Source: Deuterostichococcus epilithicus (lineage: Eukaryota; Chlorophyta; Trebouxiophyceae; Prasiolales; Stichococcaceae). Taken from it: a stretch of DNA of 64,000 bases. Every line of letters starts with the position of its first letter. Position 1 is the stretch's first letter. Shown here in pieces: positions 22,501 to 35,700 of the stretch. Under the pieces are notes generated by a model. The model was not told where the DNA came from. It made no database searches and saw only the letters and a list, made by a program, of their open reading frames with translations. The stretch is from positions 3,519,116-3,583,115 of the forward strand of contig JAVTLE010000021.1 in assembly GCA_033439295.1 (NCBI GenBank), in the 5' to 3' direction. The translations under genes and the position numbers were made by a program.

Positions 22501-24878
22501 CACATGAGACGAGAACACATTTACGGCATGCATTTGCGGCCTGCTTGGGGCTCGAGAGTTTGTGGTCAATTCACTGCAGGGCATGTTGGCAGGGGTCCTG
22601 GATGTGGCCTGGACGTGTGACGGGTCCATGTGAGCCTTCGAAGCGTCCTTCCGACTGCCACATGCTCAGCATTCCCTGTACTGCTCCGAGTCCCTGGCCT
22701 CGTCTGCCTGCAGCGCCGAAGGTGATGGAGCTGCCTGCACGCATCAGACATCCAGGGCATGCTCGCACACGTGTCATGTCATGTGGTAGGGTGCTGGGCG
22801 CGGGCGATGACAAGTCCATCCGGGTGTGGGACCCGCAGTCAGGGCGCGTTCGCCACACCATGACCGGCCACAGCCACCCAGTGAGTGAATCCTCGGCCGT
22901 ATGTGTCAACACTGCCTCCGCAGGCTCGCACGTCTGATTGCAGTCCCTCGCAGCTCGGCCGGATAGAAATGGGGATGCTCCGTGAGGGATGCGAAAAGCG
23001 CCGGCAGCACATCTGCTTTTGCTCAGCCGTGCCGCCGCGCGAATACCGCCCCACCTACCGCCTATCCTGTTGCCGCGCACCCAGGTCACGGCGGTGGAGG
23101 CCAGCCCCATGGAGGCCAGCAAGGCCTTCAGCTCCGGCAAAGACCGCTGCCTCAAGGTGCCGCCCCTCCCCTGTCGTTGCAGTGCGACTGCGGTGGCTGT
23201 TGCAGGAGCCAGGACAGCGGGCTGCGCTGGGCGTGCACCTCTGCGGCAAGGCACGCCTCGCAGTCTGCTTGCACGATCACCCGCGCTGCGACCCTGATGG
23301 TGGTGCCGGGTCAGAGGGTCAGAGGGTCGGAAGCCAGATCTTGTCTGGCTCGCATGAGTCACGGGGTGGACCCTGCGGCGCGGCTCGTGAGTGGCGTTCG
23401 GGGATGCTCATTCCCTTTCCTATTGAGGATTTCGGCTCCCCGCGCAGGTGTGGGACCTCAACCGCGGATACAATGTGGGCTCCTTCCTGACAGCCTCCAC
23501 CTGCAACGCGCTGGTCATCACCCTGGACGGCGGCACCATCGTGTCGGGGCACTTTGACGGCGGGCTGCGGCTGTGGGACGCCCGCAGCGGGCGGCGCGCA
23601 CACGAGGTGGCGGGGCTGCACGATCCGAAAGCGGGCGGCGTGTGCGCCATCGCCGCCGGCGGCCTTGGCGGTGGGTCGTGCTTTGCCTTGTGCCGCTCGG
23701 TGATTTCTCCGGATGGCTTTGAGGGAGTCCGTCAGCACCCTTCAATGTGCGCCGTGCCGCTGCCTAGTTTCTGTCTTCGACGGTCCTGCAGCCGCTCACC
23801 GGAGCGGCTGTGGCTATGATTGCACATGCACCAATGCCGGTCGGGTGGCACGTGCGGTTGCCAACCGCACCTGAGCATGTTCAGCGCTGACGATCTGGCT
23901 GGAGACCGCACCTCGCTCACTGGCGTGACACACCTTGTACACAGCAACCATACGGACTTCGCCTCTGCTCCCCGACGCCTGATCTGCGGACCCCGCGTCC
24001 TCATGCAGAATGCGTGCTGACTGCGGGCAAGGACAACACACTGCGTCTCGTGGACCTGCGCACGCTGCGGCCGCGGCTGGCGCTGCGTGCGCCAGGCTAT
24101 GCCGTTAGCGGCGTGTGGACCGGCGCCGCGCTGGGCCCCGACGAAAAGCACGCCGCCGCCGGTGCGCCCCGTCTCTGGCGGCAGACCGGGACGTGGAAGC
24201 AGAACCTGTTGCGAAAGCAGAACCAAGCAGCCTGCTTGGGGAGGGGAAGGCAGTGCAGCGGCTGCAGGCAGCGCAGCGCAGCGGCACCCGCTGGACCGGA
24301 CAGCAGACCCCTCCTGTCACGTCTTGAGCGTTTGCTCGGGGGGAGCACTGATGCGCCGCTGCAGCCACAACCGGCAGCAGCTTGCTTGGGTCCCCCGGTC
24401 TGAGCGCAACGGTTGACGCGCAGGCTCCTTCGACGGCGCCATCTTTGTTTGGGAGCTGTCCAAGGGCACGGTCGCGGGCACGCTGAAGGGCGGCGGCACC
24501 ACGCCGGTGCTCGGTGCGGCCTGGAGCCCTCAGGTAGCCGCTGGCACTTGCTCCTAGGTTGCTCGGGCTGCTCTATGCACGCGATCTTACGAGTTTGCGG
24601 CGAGCTGGTTTGTGCAGCCTCTAAATGGTAGTCGTTGATCGACTGCTGCTACTGCAGATGTTTGCCTTGGCCCAACTCGTGTACAGCGCTGATTGTCGGG
24701 AGCAGCGGCCGAGTTTGCCATCCAGGTGCTGGACCTTCTGCGCATGGCGACACCCACTGCTGTCACAATGCAGGGCATCCCCCTGGCAACATGCGACGGT
24801 GCAGGGGCCATCAGCTTCTGGGCCGGCCCTGCAGACGCCGCGAACAGCAGCACGGGCTTGGCGCTGCCATCCTCCTGA
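19545..24878 (+). CDS. ATG16: Autophagy protein 16 (coiled coil plus WD40)
   Basis: Partner of ATG12-ATG5 that directs ATG8 lipidation to the phagophore. Fifteen exons: 19545-19691, 20050-20157, 20390-20482, 20709-20873, 20959-21000, 21383-21526, 21808-21996, 22247-22432, 22580-22629, 22790-22880, 23085-23156, 23448-23670, 24009-24161, 24424-24533 and 24774-24878; all phases match, giving 625 residues, close to human ATG16L1 (607). The N-terminal helix LNAAERDAYADIVADYQAIY resembles the ATG5-binding helix. Long Ala/Glu/Gln-rich coiled coil follows to about residue 300, then an Arg/Gly linker, then WD40 blades, e.g. ATAGADKTVKLWD, GAGDDKSIRVWD, SSGKDRCLKVWDL, VSGHFDGGLRLWD, TAGKDNTLRLVDL and GSFDGAIFVWEL. 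The start ATG has a good context (GCGGCATGG). There is no in-frame competitor. Confidence 0.93.
21008..21037 (+). repeat. Decayed copy of ATG16 exon 4 3' end located after exon 5
   Basis: Exon 4 ends CGCTCGTCGACTCCGAGATG plus GAG before its donor. A close relative lies in intron 5, just beyond the 42-base exon 5. A weaker match to exon 5 itself (TTTGGACAATG) follows, so the block exon4-end/intron/exon5 may have duplicated as one unit. Confidence 0.55.
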
Positions 24879-25716
24879 AGCATGATCATATGAAGCGGAA
24901 GAATCAGATGTCAATTACCGGGCACCATAAAGGCAAGTCGCCGCTTCAGTTGCGCTGGCGGTGCTAGGCAACTGCTGCCAACAGCAGCAGAGTTGTAGGA
25001 AGAGAGAAGATTGACGCAAGCGAGAGTAGGAGGCAGCTTGCAGAGCTACGGGGACCGCCGTCAAGGTGTGCTTCACAAGCCGAAGACTACCTGGTGATAC
25101 ACACGAGTACACTACAGCTCAATCATTATTCATCCAGATGTTGCTGCCTGTCTCAGACACCTACCCCAAACCCCAAACATCAACACGTCCAGCAAAGCGC
25201 TGCCCCAAGCAAGGCAGGCACCGCTTCAGGATACCAGTCCAAGGCAGGCACTGCCACACTCCGCATGAAACCCAAACCTCATTTACATCATGAGGGTGAG
25301 GCGGAGCCTCAGCAAATCTCCTATACACATCTGCCTGAACACTGAGAATGTTCCAGCAAAGAGCTATTCATATACTGCCATGTTCTGTACATTGTTGTGA
25401 AGGCGGAAACATTACAGCCCGCCGACTGAATCGACGAGGTGCTCGTCCTTAAAAAGCCACACGTTCGAGCCTAAAACCCTAAGTTACATGCATAGCGACA
25501 GAAGCTCAAGTCAAGGCCACCGCCAACCTTGTGTGAATCGCTTGTTGACGGCGCGGCCTGGGGGGACTGCAGGGAAGACGATGCCAAACAGACACCGACG
25601 AGCATGCATCAGATGTCTGAGATCTGGGACTGCAACGCACCCGGTGCTGCTCACTGTTTTTGTAAGAACTTGTTGATAATTGTGCCAGTGCGGAGGACGT
25701 ACGGCTGTTCCTCCGA
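24879..25716. other. Intergenic region after ATG16
   Basis: Holds the ATG16 3' UTR and, on the minus strand, TGTAA elements (25484-25488 and 25412-25416) that could serve the small gene to the right. A short AAGGCAGGCAC repeat occurs at about 25208-25250. No protein gene is recognised. Confidence 0.5.
25484..25488 (-). terminator. Putative TGTAA poly(A) signal of the small minus-strand gene
   Basis: TGTAA on the minus strand, about 230 bases after the proposed stop at 25717. A second copy lies at 25412-25416. Confidence 0.35.
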
Positions 25717-26240
25717 CTACTCCTTTGGCGTCTTTGCTGCCTTCTGCAGGCGTCGGTCAGGAGAGGGGGTCAAGGCTGCTTGCCTTGCCAGTCAGGGCAC
25801 CAGCACACCAACCGAGGTGGATTTCTCAGCTGCACCTTCGCAATGGTTTGCTCAGCACCGTACCTTGCTCTGAGGTCGCCTGGGCACTGGAGCGATGGGC
25901 CAACGCGGCACATGCTGCTCCGGTGTCCAGTCGAAACTGCAGTTCAGCACGCAAGGTGTCACGAACAGTGCAAGACGCAGCACCGATGCATGCTCAGGTG
26001 CAAAACCGGCTCAAACCAGACTGCTTCAAACAATGAAACAATGAACAACACACCAACCGCCACCAAGCACTCGCCCAACTGATGCACGCCCAGTACCTAC
26101 CTGGGGCCGCTGACCTGCACGCCATAATCTAACGCGTCTCCGAACCGCTTGACGGGCCGGGAGCTGATGAGTACCATATATGTCAAAGACGCTGCCATCA
26201 CCGCGGCCGACAAGGCGGAGAGGTTCTCTGCAAATGCCAT
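25717..26240 (-). CDS. Possible 50-residue single-pass membrane protein
   Basis: Not a recognised family. Exon 1 (26240-26115) starts MAFAENLSALSAAVMAASLT, a plausible transmembrane helix, and continues through SSRPVKRFGDALDYGVQ to a CAG/GTCAGC donor. Exon 2 (25743-25717) after a CTGCAG acceptor adds KAAKTPKE and a stop. The phases agree and two TGTAA signals follow. A stronger-looking donor, GTAGGT, lies 13 bases further (after GGCCCCAG) but would lead into a different frame. The hydrophobic/basic composition resembles small organelle-complex subunits. The evidence is composition and splice logic only, so this is a moderate-to-weak call. Confidence 0.4.
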
Positions 26241-26794
26241 CTTGTGATACACCGAGATCCAGGACGGCTGGAGCTGCGGTACAACAAATGTTTGCGCAAG
26301 GGATGGAAGAAGGCGGTCAGACGTCTTGCAATATGTGCTGCGGCGGATGCAAGCTGGGCCGCCAATGGTCACGTTTCGAACAGCAGCCAGGGAAGGGCGG
26401 AGGGCTGAACCGTCGGGGCAGCGTGTCGCGACAAAAGATAGCAGAAAGGTGGTTAAGCGTCAAAGTGCAGTTCTGGAGTTCTGGAGCACGTGTCGAGTCT
26501 CGAGCAGAGTCTCGAGTGTGGGTCGTCCTGGGATTCCTTCCAGGAATCCCCACCTGGGACGGGCACTGCATCTCCACCAGAGCGCCCTGTACGCACGAGC
26601 CTGGATTCAGACACGCGTTTGATGTTGCTCAGAGGTCCATCTTCGTGCAGTGGCATGTTGGCAACAGCGCGACACGCATGTTCTGCACACCTGATTGAGG
26701 TCCCGGACCGCGGCCCTGTGCGCCTCTGACACTAGACAACTCTCGCGGCATTTGACAAATTGCAAAGCTGGACGGCGATAGAACCAAGGCAGCC

Positions 26795-29700
26795 ATGGAC
26801 AGCGGCGATGGCGACGAGGACCTGGCTCGCGCTCTGGCACTCAGCATGCAGGAGGTACAACCATTCGATGCAAATCAAACCTCTGTGCCTCAACGCGACA
26901 CTTGTGCATCAGCAAATACTACACCTGTTCAAGCAGTCACTTCCGCTTGTCGACGAGGCTGGCAGTGCATGGTGCCTTGGACATGCGCATGCTCATGCTC
27001 ATGCTGCGAATATGTGCACCATTCCTCGTGGGCTGCACTGCAGACCGGACACACCTTTCGTCATCTATCCAGCATTGAGGGCTGATATAAGCTGCTGTGG
27101 CTCTGTTGCGCACGCATCAGCTTGTCTGATGTTCTTGCTCCGGACAGGTGACCACGCAGGACCTGAGCCGCGAGCCGCAGACGGAGGGCGATGCGAGCGC
27201 AGCTGCTGCCGGAAGCCGGAAGCGCGCGCACGACAACGGCGACACAGGCAAGGCAATTGCCGGCTGTGGACGCAGTGTGGGGTTCCAAAATGGTGGGCAA
27301 GACCCGTCCCAAGGGCGAGGGTCAGCATGTGGCCCAGCATGGCGGTCGCTGCTGTACGAAGCTCGAATGTTGTAGCCTGTATGTGCATTTAGGTACCGAA
27401 GCCAGCAAGACGCCGCGCTCGTCTGAGGACCGGGACGTCGCCGGCGGCGCATCGGCCTCCAGCGGCGCGACGGCGGACAGCGGGCAGCCCGGCTGGCGGC
27501 AGCAGCAGCAGCAGCAGGCGCAGGTGCAGACGCATGCGTCTAGCAGTGCTGGCGACGGCGGCGGTGGGGCTGAGCCTTCGGACGACGAGCTGCTGGAGCA
27601 GGCCCGGGCGCTGTCCCTGCAGATGCAGGTGGGGGTACCCTGCAGCTTCCATACTGGCGCACTGTTTTGCCAGAGCCCGAATAACGAGCCGTGCTTTGCG
27701 CTGCCTCATGATCGTCCACACTCATTCTATCGGGCAGCAGCGCCTGCCACATCTGAGGTGCAGCATCCCAGCTGCTGAAGCCGCTGTGTGCCTGAGGCAT
27801 CACCGAGCGCTGTCTGTGACAAGCATGGTTTCTGAGAGGGCAAACGACTGTGTCTGTTCAGGATACACAGCCGAACCCGTCAGCGCCAGCTACGGCACTG
27901 GCAGCGGCGCTGGCAACAATGCAGCAGGGCGAGAGTGGGGGGCCCGCAGGCCCGGCGGCACCGCCTGCGCCAGAGACGTCAGCGCCGCCCGCATCGGCAG
28001 CGCTAGCGGCAGCAGCTTCGGTGATGCCGCCCCCGGCAGACGGGCAGCCGGGTGCAGGCCATGTAGCGGACGACCTCATGGCCGCCCAGCATGTGAGTCT
28101 CTCACGTCATTTGCATCGAACTGTGTGTGCACAAGCGCCAGAGAGGTTGCATGTGCCTCATCCCCGTCATTGGTTGCGTGGCGTCATAGGCGCATGGTGC
28201 CAGGTTTATCAGGATCTCTAAGGATCGCATCTGTGACCGAGCCACTGCGAGAGTCTGCGAGGACTCTTTGAGTTCTCATGGCGTTGCTCAGTGGCCGCAA
28301 TGCGATGGATTCCAGAAATCGTTATGACTTTGCACAGCCGCTGAGAGTTGCGGCTGCAGCGCTGTTCCCATAGACTCGGCATGGCGCGGTGCAGGCGGCG
28401 ATGGCGGGCGGCGGCGCGGCCATGTTCCAGGCGTTGGGAGTGGACGCCGCCACTGCGCAGGCCATGGCTGAGGCCATGGGCTTTGGCGAACCGCCCACGA
28501 CCGGTGGCGGCGATGGCGCACCCGCAGGCGCATCTGCCGGTATGTCTCGTGTCATCACATGCTGCAGTCGGGCGTCCACGATACGCGCGGGCCCCTTTCC
28601 AGATCACGGTCGTCATGGGCTCAGGTCCATTGTTCTGGGGACCAGAGTCGGCAGCCACACAAGGGTGCTGTCACTGCGAGCCCCAAGACAGTTATGCCTT
28701 GCAGCGCGCACACGCGTGGCAAGTCCCATTCGCTGTTCTGCAGACGAGGGCTCCTACTCTGACGAGGACGACGCGATGAGCTACACAGATGGCGAGGACG
28801 ACCTCGGGCCCGGCTTCGGACAGCGTGAGGCTGGGGTGGGGGCTGCGGCTGCAAGGCTCCCGCCGCCGCCCGCATGGCTGGCGCAGATGCGCCACTGGCT
28901 ACCCGCCGAGCCACGTGAGCGTGAGACCACGCTTCTTTTTCCAGTGTTGCAGAAAGGCTCGCAGGGTCCGCACACCAGCATCACTTACGTCCTCTGAAGA
29001 CCTGCAGTGCTTCCGTCAGTAAGGGCTGATGGTTGTAGTACCCTCGACGCATGTGCAGTCTGAAAATCGTGCCAGGAACTGCAATGCTACCTCACTGAAG
29101 CATGCGGAGGGCCTATGGTGCAGGGCCGCTGGCGCCGGTGGCGGTACCGGCAGGCGCCGTCGATGCTGTGCAGGCGGCGCTGACGGCCGCCATGGGGCTG
29201 ACGGTGCGGCTCGCGGGGCCGGGCATGGGGACTCCCGTGGCGGCGGCCAGCGGCAGCGCCAAGGACCCGCTGGCTGTCACGCTGCCGATTGGCGCCGGCG
29301 CTGACGGCGGCGCGTCCATCGGTGCGAGCCAAACCAGGCAGCACGCCAGCCACATGTCTTGCATGATGCTCATATTATAAGGCAGGCCGTGACCAGACAC
29401 ACGGACAGTGCTGCTCGACGAGTGAGTGCAGCTGGCAATCAAGTGGTCCTGTACCAGCGGCTGGATCCGGCTCCGCGTCCAGTCAAAGCGGGAGGAATGC
29501 TTCGGTGTGCAGCGCCGGCGGGCATGGACGCGGCAGTGAAGGCGCGTGTGGCGGGCTTTCGGCTGCGCAAGGAGCGCGCCACGGAGCTGGCGGCCCTGGC
29601 GGCGGCGCAGGCGCGCGCGGCGGCGGGTGCCGCGGCGGCCGGCGGCGGCGCCCATGCTGCCGCCGCCACAGCCGCGCTCGAGGTGCAGCGAGGGCGTGCT

Positions 29701-32700
29701 GCTCTGCTGCTCGGCCCAACCGTGAACTACTGCTGCTTGCAGAGGCACACGGCACCTGTCGACTGGGCTGCTGCGCTGTTTCCGGCTCGCAGCCGCGACC
29801 GTCGGCGCCGGCACGAAGCATCAGTACGAAGCACGTTGTGCCGCGCAGTCCTGCATGCCTTTCAAGCAGTGTCGCCGCATCACACAGGCACTGCAGGGCG
29901 CGGCGGCGCGCCGTGCGGTGGCGAGCCTGGCGGCAGAGGACCCAGATGACCTGTACTTCAAGGATGGCGAGGCGGCCTCGGAGCTGCTGGCCTCGCTGGT
30001 GCGACACACCGGCTCCGCACGCGTGCACATCGAACCACAGTTGTACATGGGCTCTGCATGTCCTGCGGCTCGCAGGCAGTCGCCAGTAAGTCAGGAGCTG
30101 CATATGCCAGGAATGGCTACCCGTGTGGCTTCTTGTGGAGCCTGACCACATCCTGCAGTAGAACGGCTCGAAACCACCTCCCGTGCTTTCATGCATGTGC
30201 AGGCGGCAGAGCGCATCAGGCAGCCCTTCCTGGCACTGATGCTGCTGCATTCCGGGCGCGAGCACGAGGCCATGTGGGAACAGGTTTGCCACCGCAACCT
30301 TGCTTGGATCTTGCGCATTTGTCTCCCTGCACTGCTGCAGCCTGCTCCCTCCACCTGCTGGATTCACGTGATCAGCTAGCAATGCAATTGCGCCTGCACG
30401 GGGTATCACATCACAAAGCGCAGGGCTCAGAGATTGCCCGCAGTGCTGCCCGAACCTGCTTGTGCCGTCCAATGCCATGACCATGACTATGACTTTGGGC
30501 CCCGCAGCTGCTGCGGTCGGCGTTTCGGCAGCTGGCGGACCTGGACTTTGTGCGCGCCGAGGGGCTGGAGGGGGCGCTGTTTACGCTGGACCTGCTCACG
30601 CGGGCGCCCGCCCTGCAGCGCGGCCTGGTGAGCGTGTTGCCCACGTCTGTGGCAGTTTATCGAATGGAGGTCAGAACATGCCGAGTGCTTGGTGGTGACT
30701 TCGCTCTCTTATCAACGCCCGAAGCCGGCGCTGTGGCTGAGCACAGGCGTCGATGCTGCTACGGGAGGCGGAGGCAGCCGCGGCGCAGACGGGCAGCACT
30801 GTGGAGCAGGTCTCCTTCCTGGCGCCGTTGCTGCAAGGTGTGCTGCTGTGTGGTCGTTCTGGCGCTGCATGATCAATGAAAGAGGGAGTGTAGCGTCTTA
30901 GGAAGGGTGGCGTGCAACCCCATGAGACTGCTTGTGATCTGCACCTCATTCTCTAGACTGCACAGCCTGGCACGCGCTTTGTGCAGTGTTTGCCAGACCT
31001 GACAAGGAACCTGCAAGTCACGCGGGCAGTCTCGGGAACATTGCTGGCCCGACTCTAGCTGCCTCGCTATGTCCTGGGCCATGTTCCAGTGTTGCCACGC
31101 CTTCACGCCTCACGCCTGCAATTTGAGTCCTGCAATTTGAGGGCGGAAGACTGCACCGCCTATCCAGCCACACAGCCTCCCGCTGTGCAGCATGTCACAG
31201 CAACGAACCGCGCGCATTCTACATGATCTGCCCTCAGCAGCGCCCCAGTCGACCGTCTCACACCTGGCGCAGTCCCCCTTGGACCGGCAGTGTGGCCCAT
31301 TGGCGCTGTCCCAGAAGCTCCTGAACCCTGCTTGCCTGCTCCTTGCGCGCAGTGGGCAGCGTGCCGGAGGCGCGCTCCGTGCTGCAGGGCCGCCTGGCAT
31401 CGCCGGCGCGGGCGTACCTGGAGGCGCTGCGCGGCTACCCGGCCAACAGGGGAGAGGCGGACGGTGCCGCGTCCTTCATTCGCGGCACGCTCAAGCGGGT
31501 GCAGGAGGCCGCCCGAGAGATCGCGCTGCGCATCATCAAGGCCAAGGTGCGGACACGCACGCTGGCGCCGGGGCAGCACCCCACAGTGCACAGCTGTGCC
31601 AGGGCTGTGTTGAGGCTGCAGGCAGTGCGCCGGCCAGGCTGAGGCGCAATTCTGCAGCTGTTGCTCAATATCGCTATGCGACCCAGCCAGCATTGTGGCT
31701 TGGCAGACATCCTGGCTGTGAAACAGCAAAGTCAATGCCCAAAAGACGTCGCGCCATGCGTCAACAGGCAACATCGCTGCTGCAGCCCGCACGGATGTGA
31801 AAGTCACTGTATAACTTTGCTTGTCTCCAAGCCAGTCTCGTGACACCGTCAGTCGAGTTTCGAGCTTCGTTTCACCTTGCGGTGTTGTACTTCGCCTCGC
31901 TTGCCGGCAGACCACACTTTCATTATCTAGAGCGGCGCGCAGCATGCGATGTCCACCTTGCCTGTGCTTCCTTGGCCTGCGGGAAGCCGCAGCAGCCGCC
32001 TCGCAGTGCTCAACTGACAAGCCCCAGAGGCTGCTGCGGTTGTGCAGCACCACATCTGTCCTGTGGCGCAGGGCACAGAGGTGCCCAAGGCAGGGCAGGA
32101 GGCGGTGCTGGCCTGGCTGGCGGCGGTCGCCGGCGCCAACCTGCCTCGCGTCTCTGGCGGCGAGGTGTGTGTGATGCCCTCAGCACCTGATCGTCCATAC
32201 TCGCAGCAGCCCTGCTGTGCAACGTGTTCTCTCGCTGCAAGGCTCTGCACTGAAGGCTTTGCTGTGCGGCTGCCCTCACTTCTCAGCTCGTACTTCGCTG
32301 GCGACTGCCTTGCCAGCTGCAGCCTGCTGCGTCCCAAGACCTCCCAAGCTCACGCTTTGTCGTGCGCGCAGGTGCGGGGCGTCGTTGGGCGGACACCCAT
32401 CGCGGACGGCTCCAGCGACCGCTTCGCGCTGGGCGCCGCGGCACTGGGGCTGCAGCTGTGCCGCCCCTTCCTGGCGGGCGGGGCCAAGCACACCCGCCAT
32501 CTGACGCCCGATTACTTCGTCGCTGCGGCGCACAGGTGTGTACGCCTCGTTTCGCTGCTGATTCCGGCTCAGTGATGCTCCTCTGGTTCTGCAGTCATGC
32601 TGCTGTGTGCACGCCCACATGGTTACGGGCGGATGCCGCGGACGGCTGTGTGTTTGAGGCCGCTTTGTGCAGTGCCCCCGTTTGCACAGGAATACATGTG

Positions 32701-35700
32701 TCGCTTTGCACAGCAGCTCAGTCGTGTCAAACCCTGTGGCGGCGCAGGCTGTACACGCCGTCAGAGGCGCAGACGCTGGCGGCGGCGCCCGGCGCGGTGC
32801 CAGGCGCTGCTGGCGCCGCCCCGTCGGTGCAGCCGGCGGCGGCAGCCGTGCGACAGGCCACAGCAGCGGCTCCAGCGGCCGGCGCCAATGACGATGCGGA
32901 GGAGGAGCCTGAACCGCCTGCGGCCAGCTTCTATGGGCGACCGTACCTGAGTCTAGATTGCGGTGCCGACGCACCGCAGCCGCCGCACTTCATCGCGGAG
33001 TGCTTCTTCGTCACCGGGCAGCTCATGCACACCGGCACCATCCCGGCAGGCACGTCGGCGGCTGCGGACCCCCATGGCTGAGCTCCCTATGCATGCTCCG
33101 GCTTTTGCTTCGTTGCTCAATGCAGCTGGCTGAATGGATCTGGCGCGATGCACAAGCGCCGAGCTTCAGAGAGAACCTGTGGCCTGAAACCCTTCACCTC
33201 TCGCCTGAGAGCGCTCCCAGCTCTTGGAAACCCGCGACGCCTGCTGTCGCAGTCAATCGGTATGCGCAGCTGCTGGAGGCCGTGCGGCGGGGCGAGAAGG
33301 GCAAGTCGGACGAGGAGCTGGGCGGCGCGCACGGCCTGGGCCGCGCCGCCTGGCTGCTGGTGGACGCCTCCACCGCGCAGCTGCTGGACCCGGGCTTCGC
33401 CTCTGACGCCGTGCAGTTTGCGGTGCTGCAGGCGCGGTTTGCTCTGGAATGTGTAGTGCAGGGTTTCGCTGCCCTGCTCCTTAAAGTTCAGTCGTTTGTG
33501 CGCCCCAACGGGCAGATCCTGAGGTTGGCAGCGCGGTGGGTTCTGCTGGTTTGGGCGCACGATGGATGAGACTGTAAGGTCAGGGGACGCAGCGCCCAGC
33601 ACATCTGGTTGCCGGCAGGCGCTTCGCCTTGCGGCCAATGAGCACAGGACGCTGGCTTATGCGTTCGACACATCTGCACTTCCTGCAGACATGGCGAAGT
33701 CGCTGATGACGGGTCCTACGCTCGCAGGTGCGGTGGCTGGCGAATCTCATCCGGAGGCCGGACGCTCAGGCGGCGCTGTCGCTGGTGCCCGACACCATCC
33801 CCAAGGACGCCGCCACATGGCTCGCGTTCTGCGTCCGCCAGGGCCGCGCAGGTGTGCCGGCACCTCAACGCTGGCGTCACTGCGGTTGCTGTGCAAGCTT
33901 CAATGCAGCAGCCTGCCAGTCTGACGCTTGTCTGCACATGACGACTGCTGCTGTGCAAGACGCTGTGCAGCGGCAGTCGGCATGTGCGACAACCTTGTTT
34001 ACTGCCCTGACCACCACCTTGATCTGGCCAAATCGGTCCACCTCATCGACTGTTTGCGCCCTGCATCGCTTGCGTACCACCCTCCGACCTACATGCAATG
34101 GTGCCGCAGACCTGGTGTCAGGCTCCGATGTGGGCGGCCTGGTGGACGGCCTGACTGCCATCCTGGAGTGCCGCCACATCGGCAGCCCGCTGGTGGCCTC
34201 CAAGATCGTGGAGCTGCTGCTGGTCATGCTGCAGTCGGACCACCGGTCGGCCGGCGCCTTCGCCAGCCCGGCCGCGTCGCGTGCGCTGCGTCTCGCGGTG
34301 CTGGGTGAGCCGCCAGTCACGCCTGAGAGACTGCGGAGCCTGTTGGGGAAGGCCTGTTCTGTCACCTGGCGGCGGAATGCGCAGGGTGGCGGTGCTGTAG
34401 GCGAGTGCATTGGTGTGATAACGCGCAGGGTTTGCTGACAAGACTGCCAGGTTCCATTGTGGCGTGAATGTTCCTGAGGCGTTGACGTCACTCCTTGTCT
34501 CAAGCTGCTCTCAAAACACGGCGTTTTTTACTGTTTGCAGGCACTGGCGCGGCGCAGCAGCACCTGCTGCCGGCGTTGATGCGGGTGTATGCGGTGGCGG
34601 ACGCGGTGGTGGGCTTGGACGTGGACCGGGACGCCTTTGACAAGTTCAGGTGCGCTGCATTCGCAGCGGCGGCGGTGATTTCAAGTCCAGCAAGCCACGG
34701 GTTGCTGCCCGACTGAGTGAGCCTGACTGCCACCGGCAGTTGGGGTTGCACAGCATGTGGGTCTCCTGCCCTCTGATTGCGCATTTCGCAAGTGGCTGTT
34801 GTTGCGCTGCTGCTTGCTGGCTTGCACAAAGCCTGAAGACGGCAATGTGGGGACTTGGTTGCATGTCAGCATGCCAAGCAGGCTTAGCAGGCAGAGCAGC
34901 GCCGACTGACTGTTTGTCCTCCTGGACGCTGCTGAGCCGACGCGGCTGAGCGCCCAAGTTCCCGCGCCCCCCCGCAGCATGCGCCATTACATCGACCTAC
35001 TGCTGTTGGACATCTGGCGGGACCCAGCGCAGAAGCGCGCCCTCACGCGCCTTGCAACCGATGCGGCGGCCGATGGCCAGGCTTCAGCCTCTGCGGAAGG
35101 CGCGGCGGCCGCTGCTTCCGACGACCTACCGGCGGCGGGCGGCGGCGCGCTGCTGGTGGACTATGCCCGCGCGATGCTCAACAGCCTCATGTACATGCTG
35201 GGGGTGAGTGTATCTTGTGCCTTCATCTGAGGCATTTTGGGGGTCGGTTCCTGGGGATCAATACCTGCCACTACAATCTGATGGGCCTGCCCTGCCGCGA
35301 GGTCAGATGTGGTACACCTCGACAGGGTCCATGCAAGGCCGATGTCCGGGTTGGCTGGCGCCTTCCGGCGTGGCGTTTGCACTGGGTCCTGTTGTGGCCG
35401 CTGGCCACGCCGCAGGGTTGCATGGCAAGCTGCATGGCATGAACCGCATCCTTTGAATGGCAGAGCGAGAGAGCAAAAGCTGCATGGCATGAACCGCATC
35501 CTTTGAATGGCAGAGCGAGAGAGCAACCAGAGCCACAAATGGGGATGATTGCTGACGCCTTGCGCACTGCTCTGAGCCAGGACTCCCTGGAGCGCTTCTT
35601 CGACGTGCACACCATTGAGGCCGCGCAGGCCGATGAGGAGGCCTGGTCACAGCTGCCGCCAGGGTAAGCTCTGCTGACGACGAGTGCCCTTTTCGCTACT

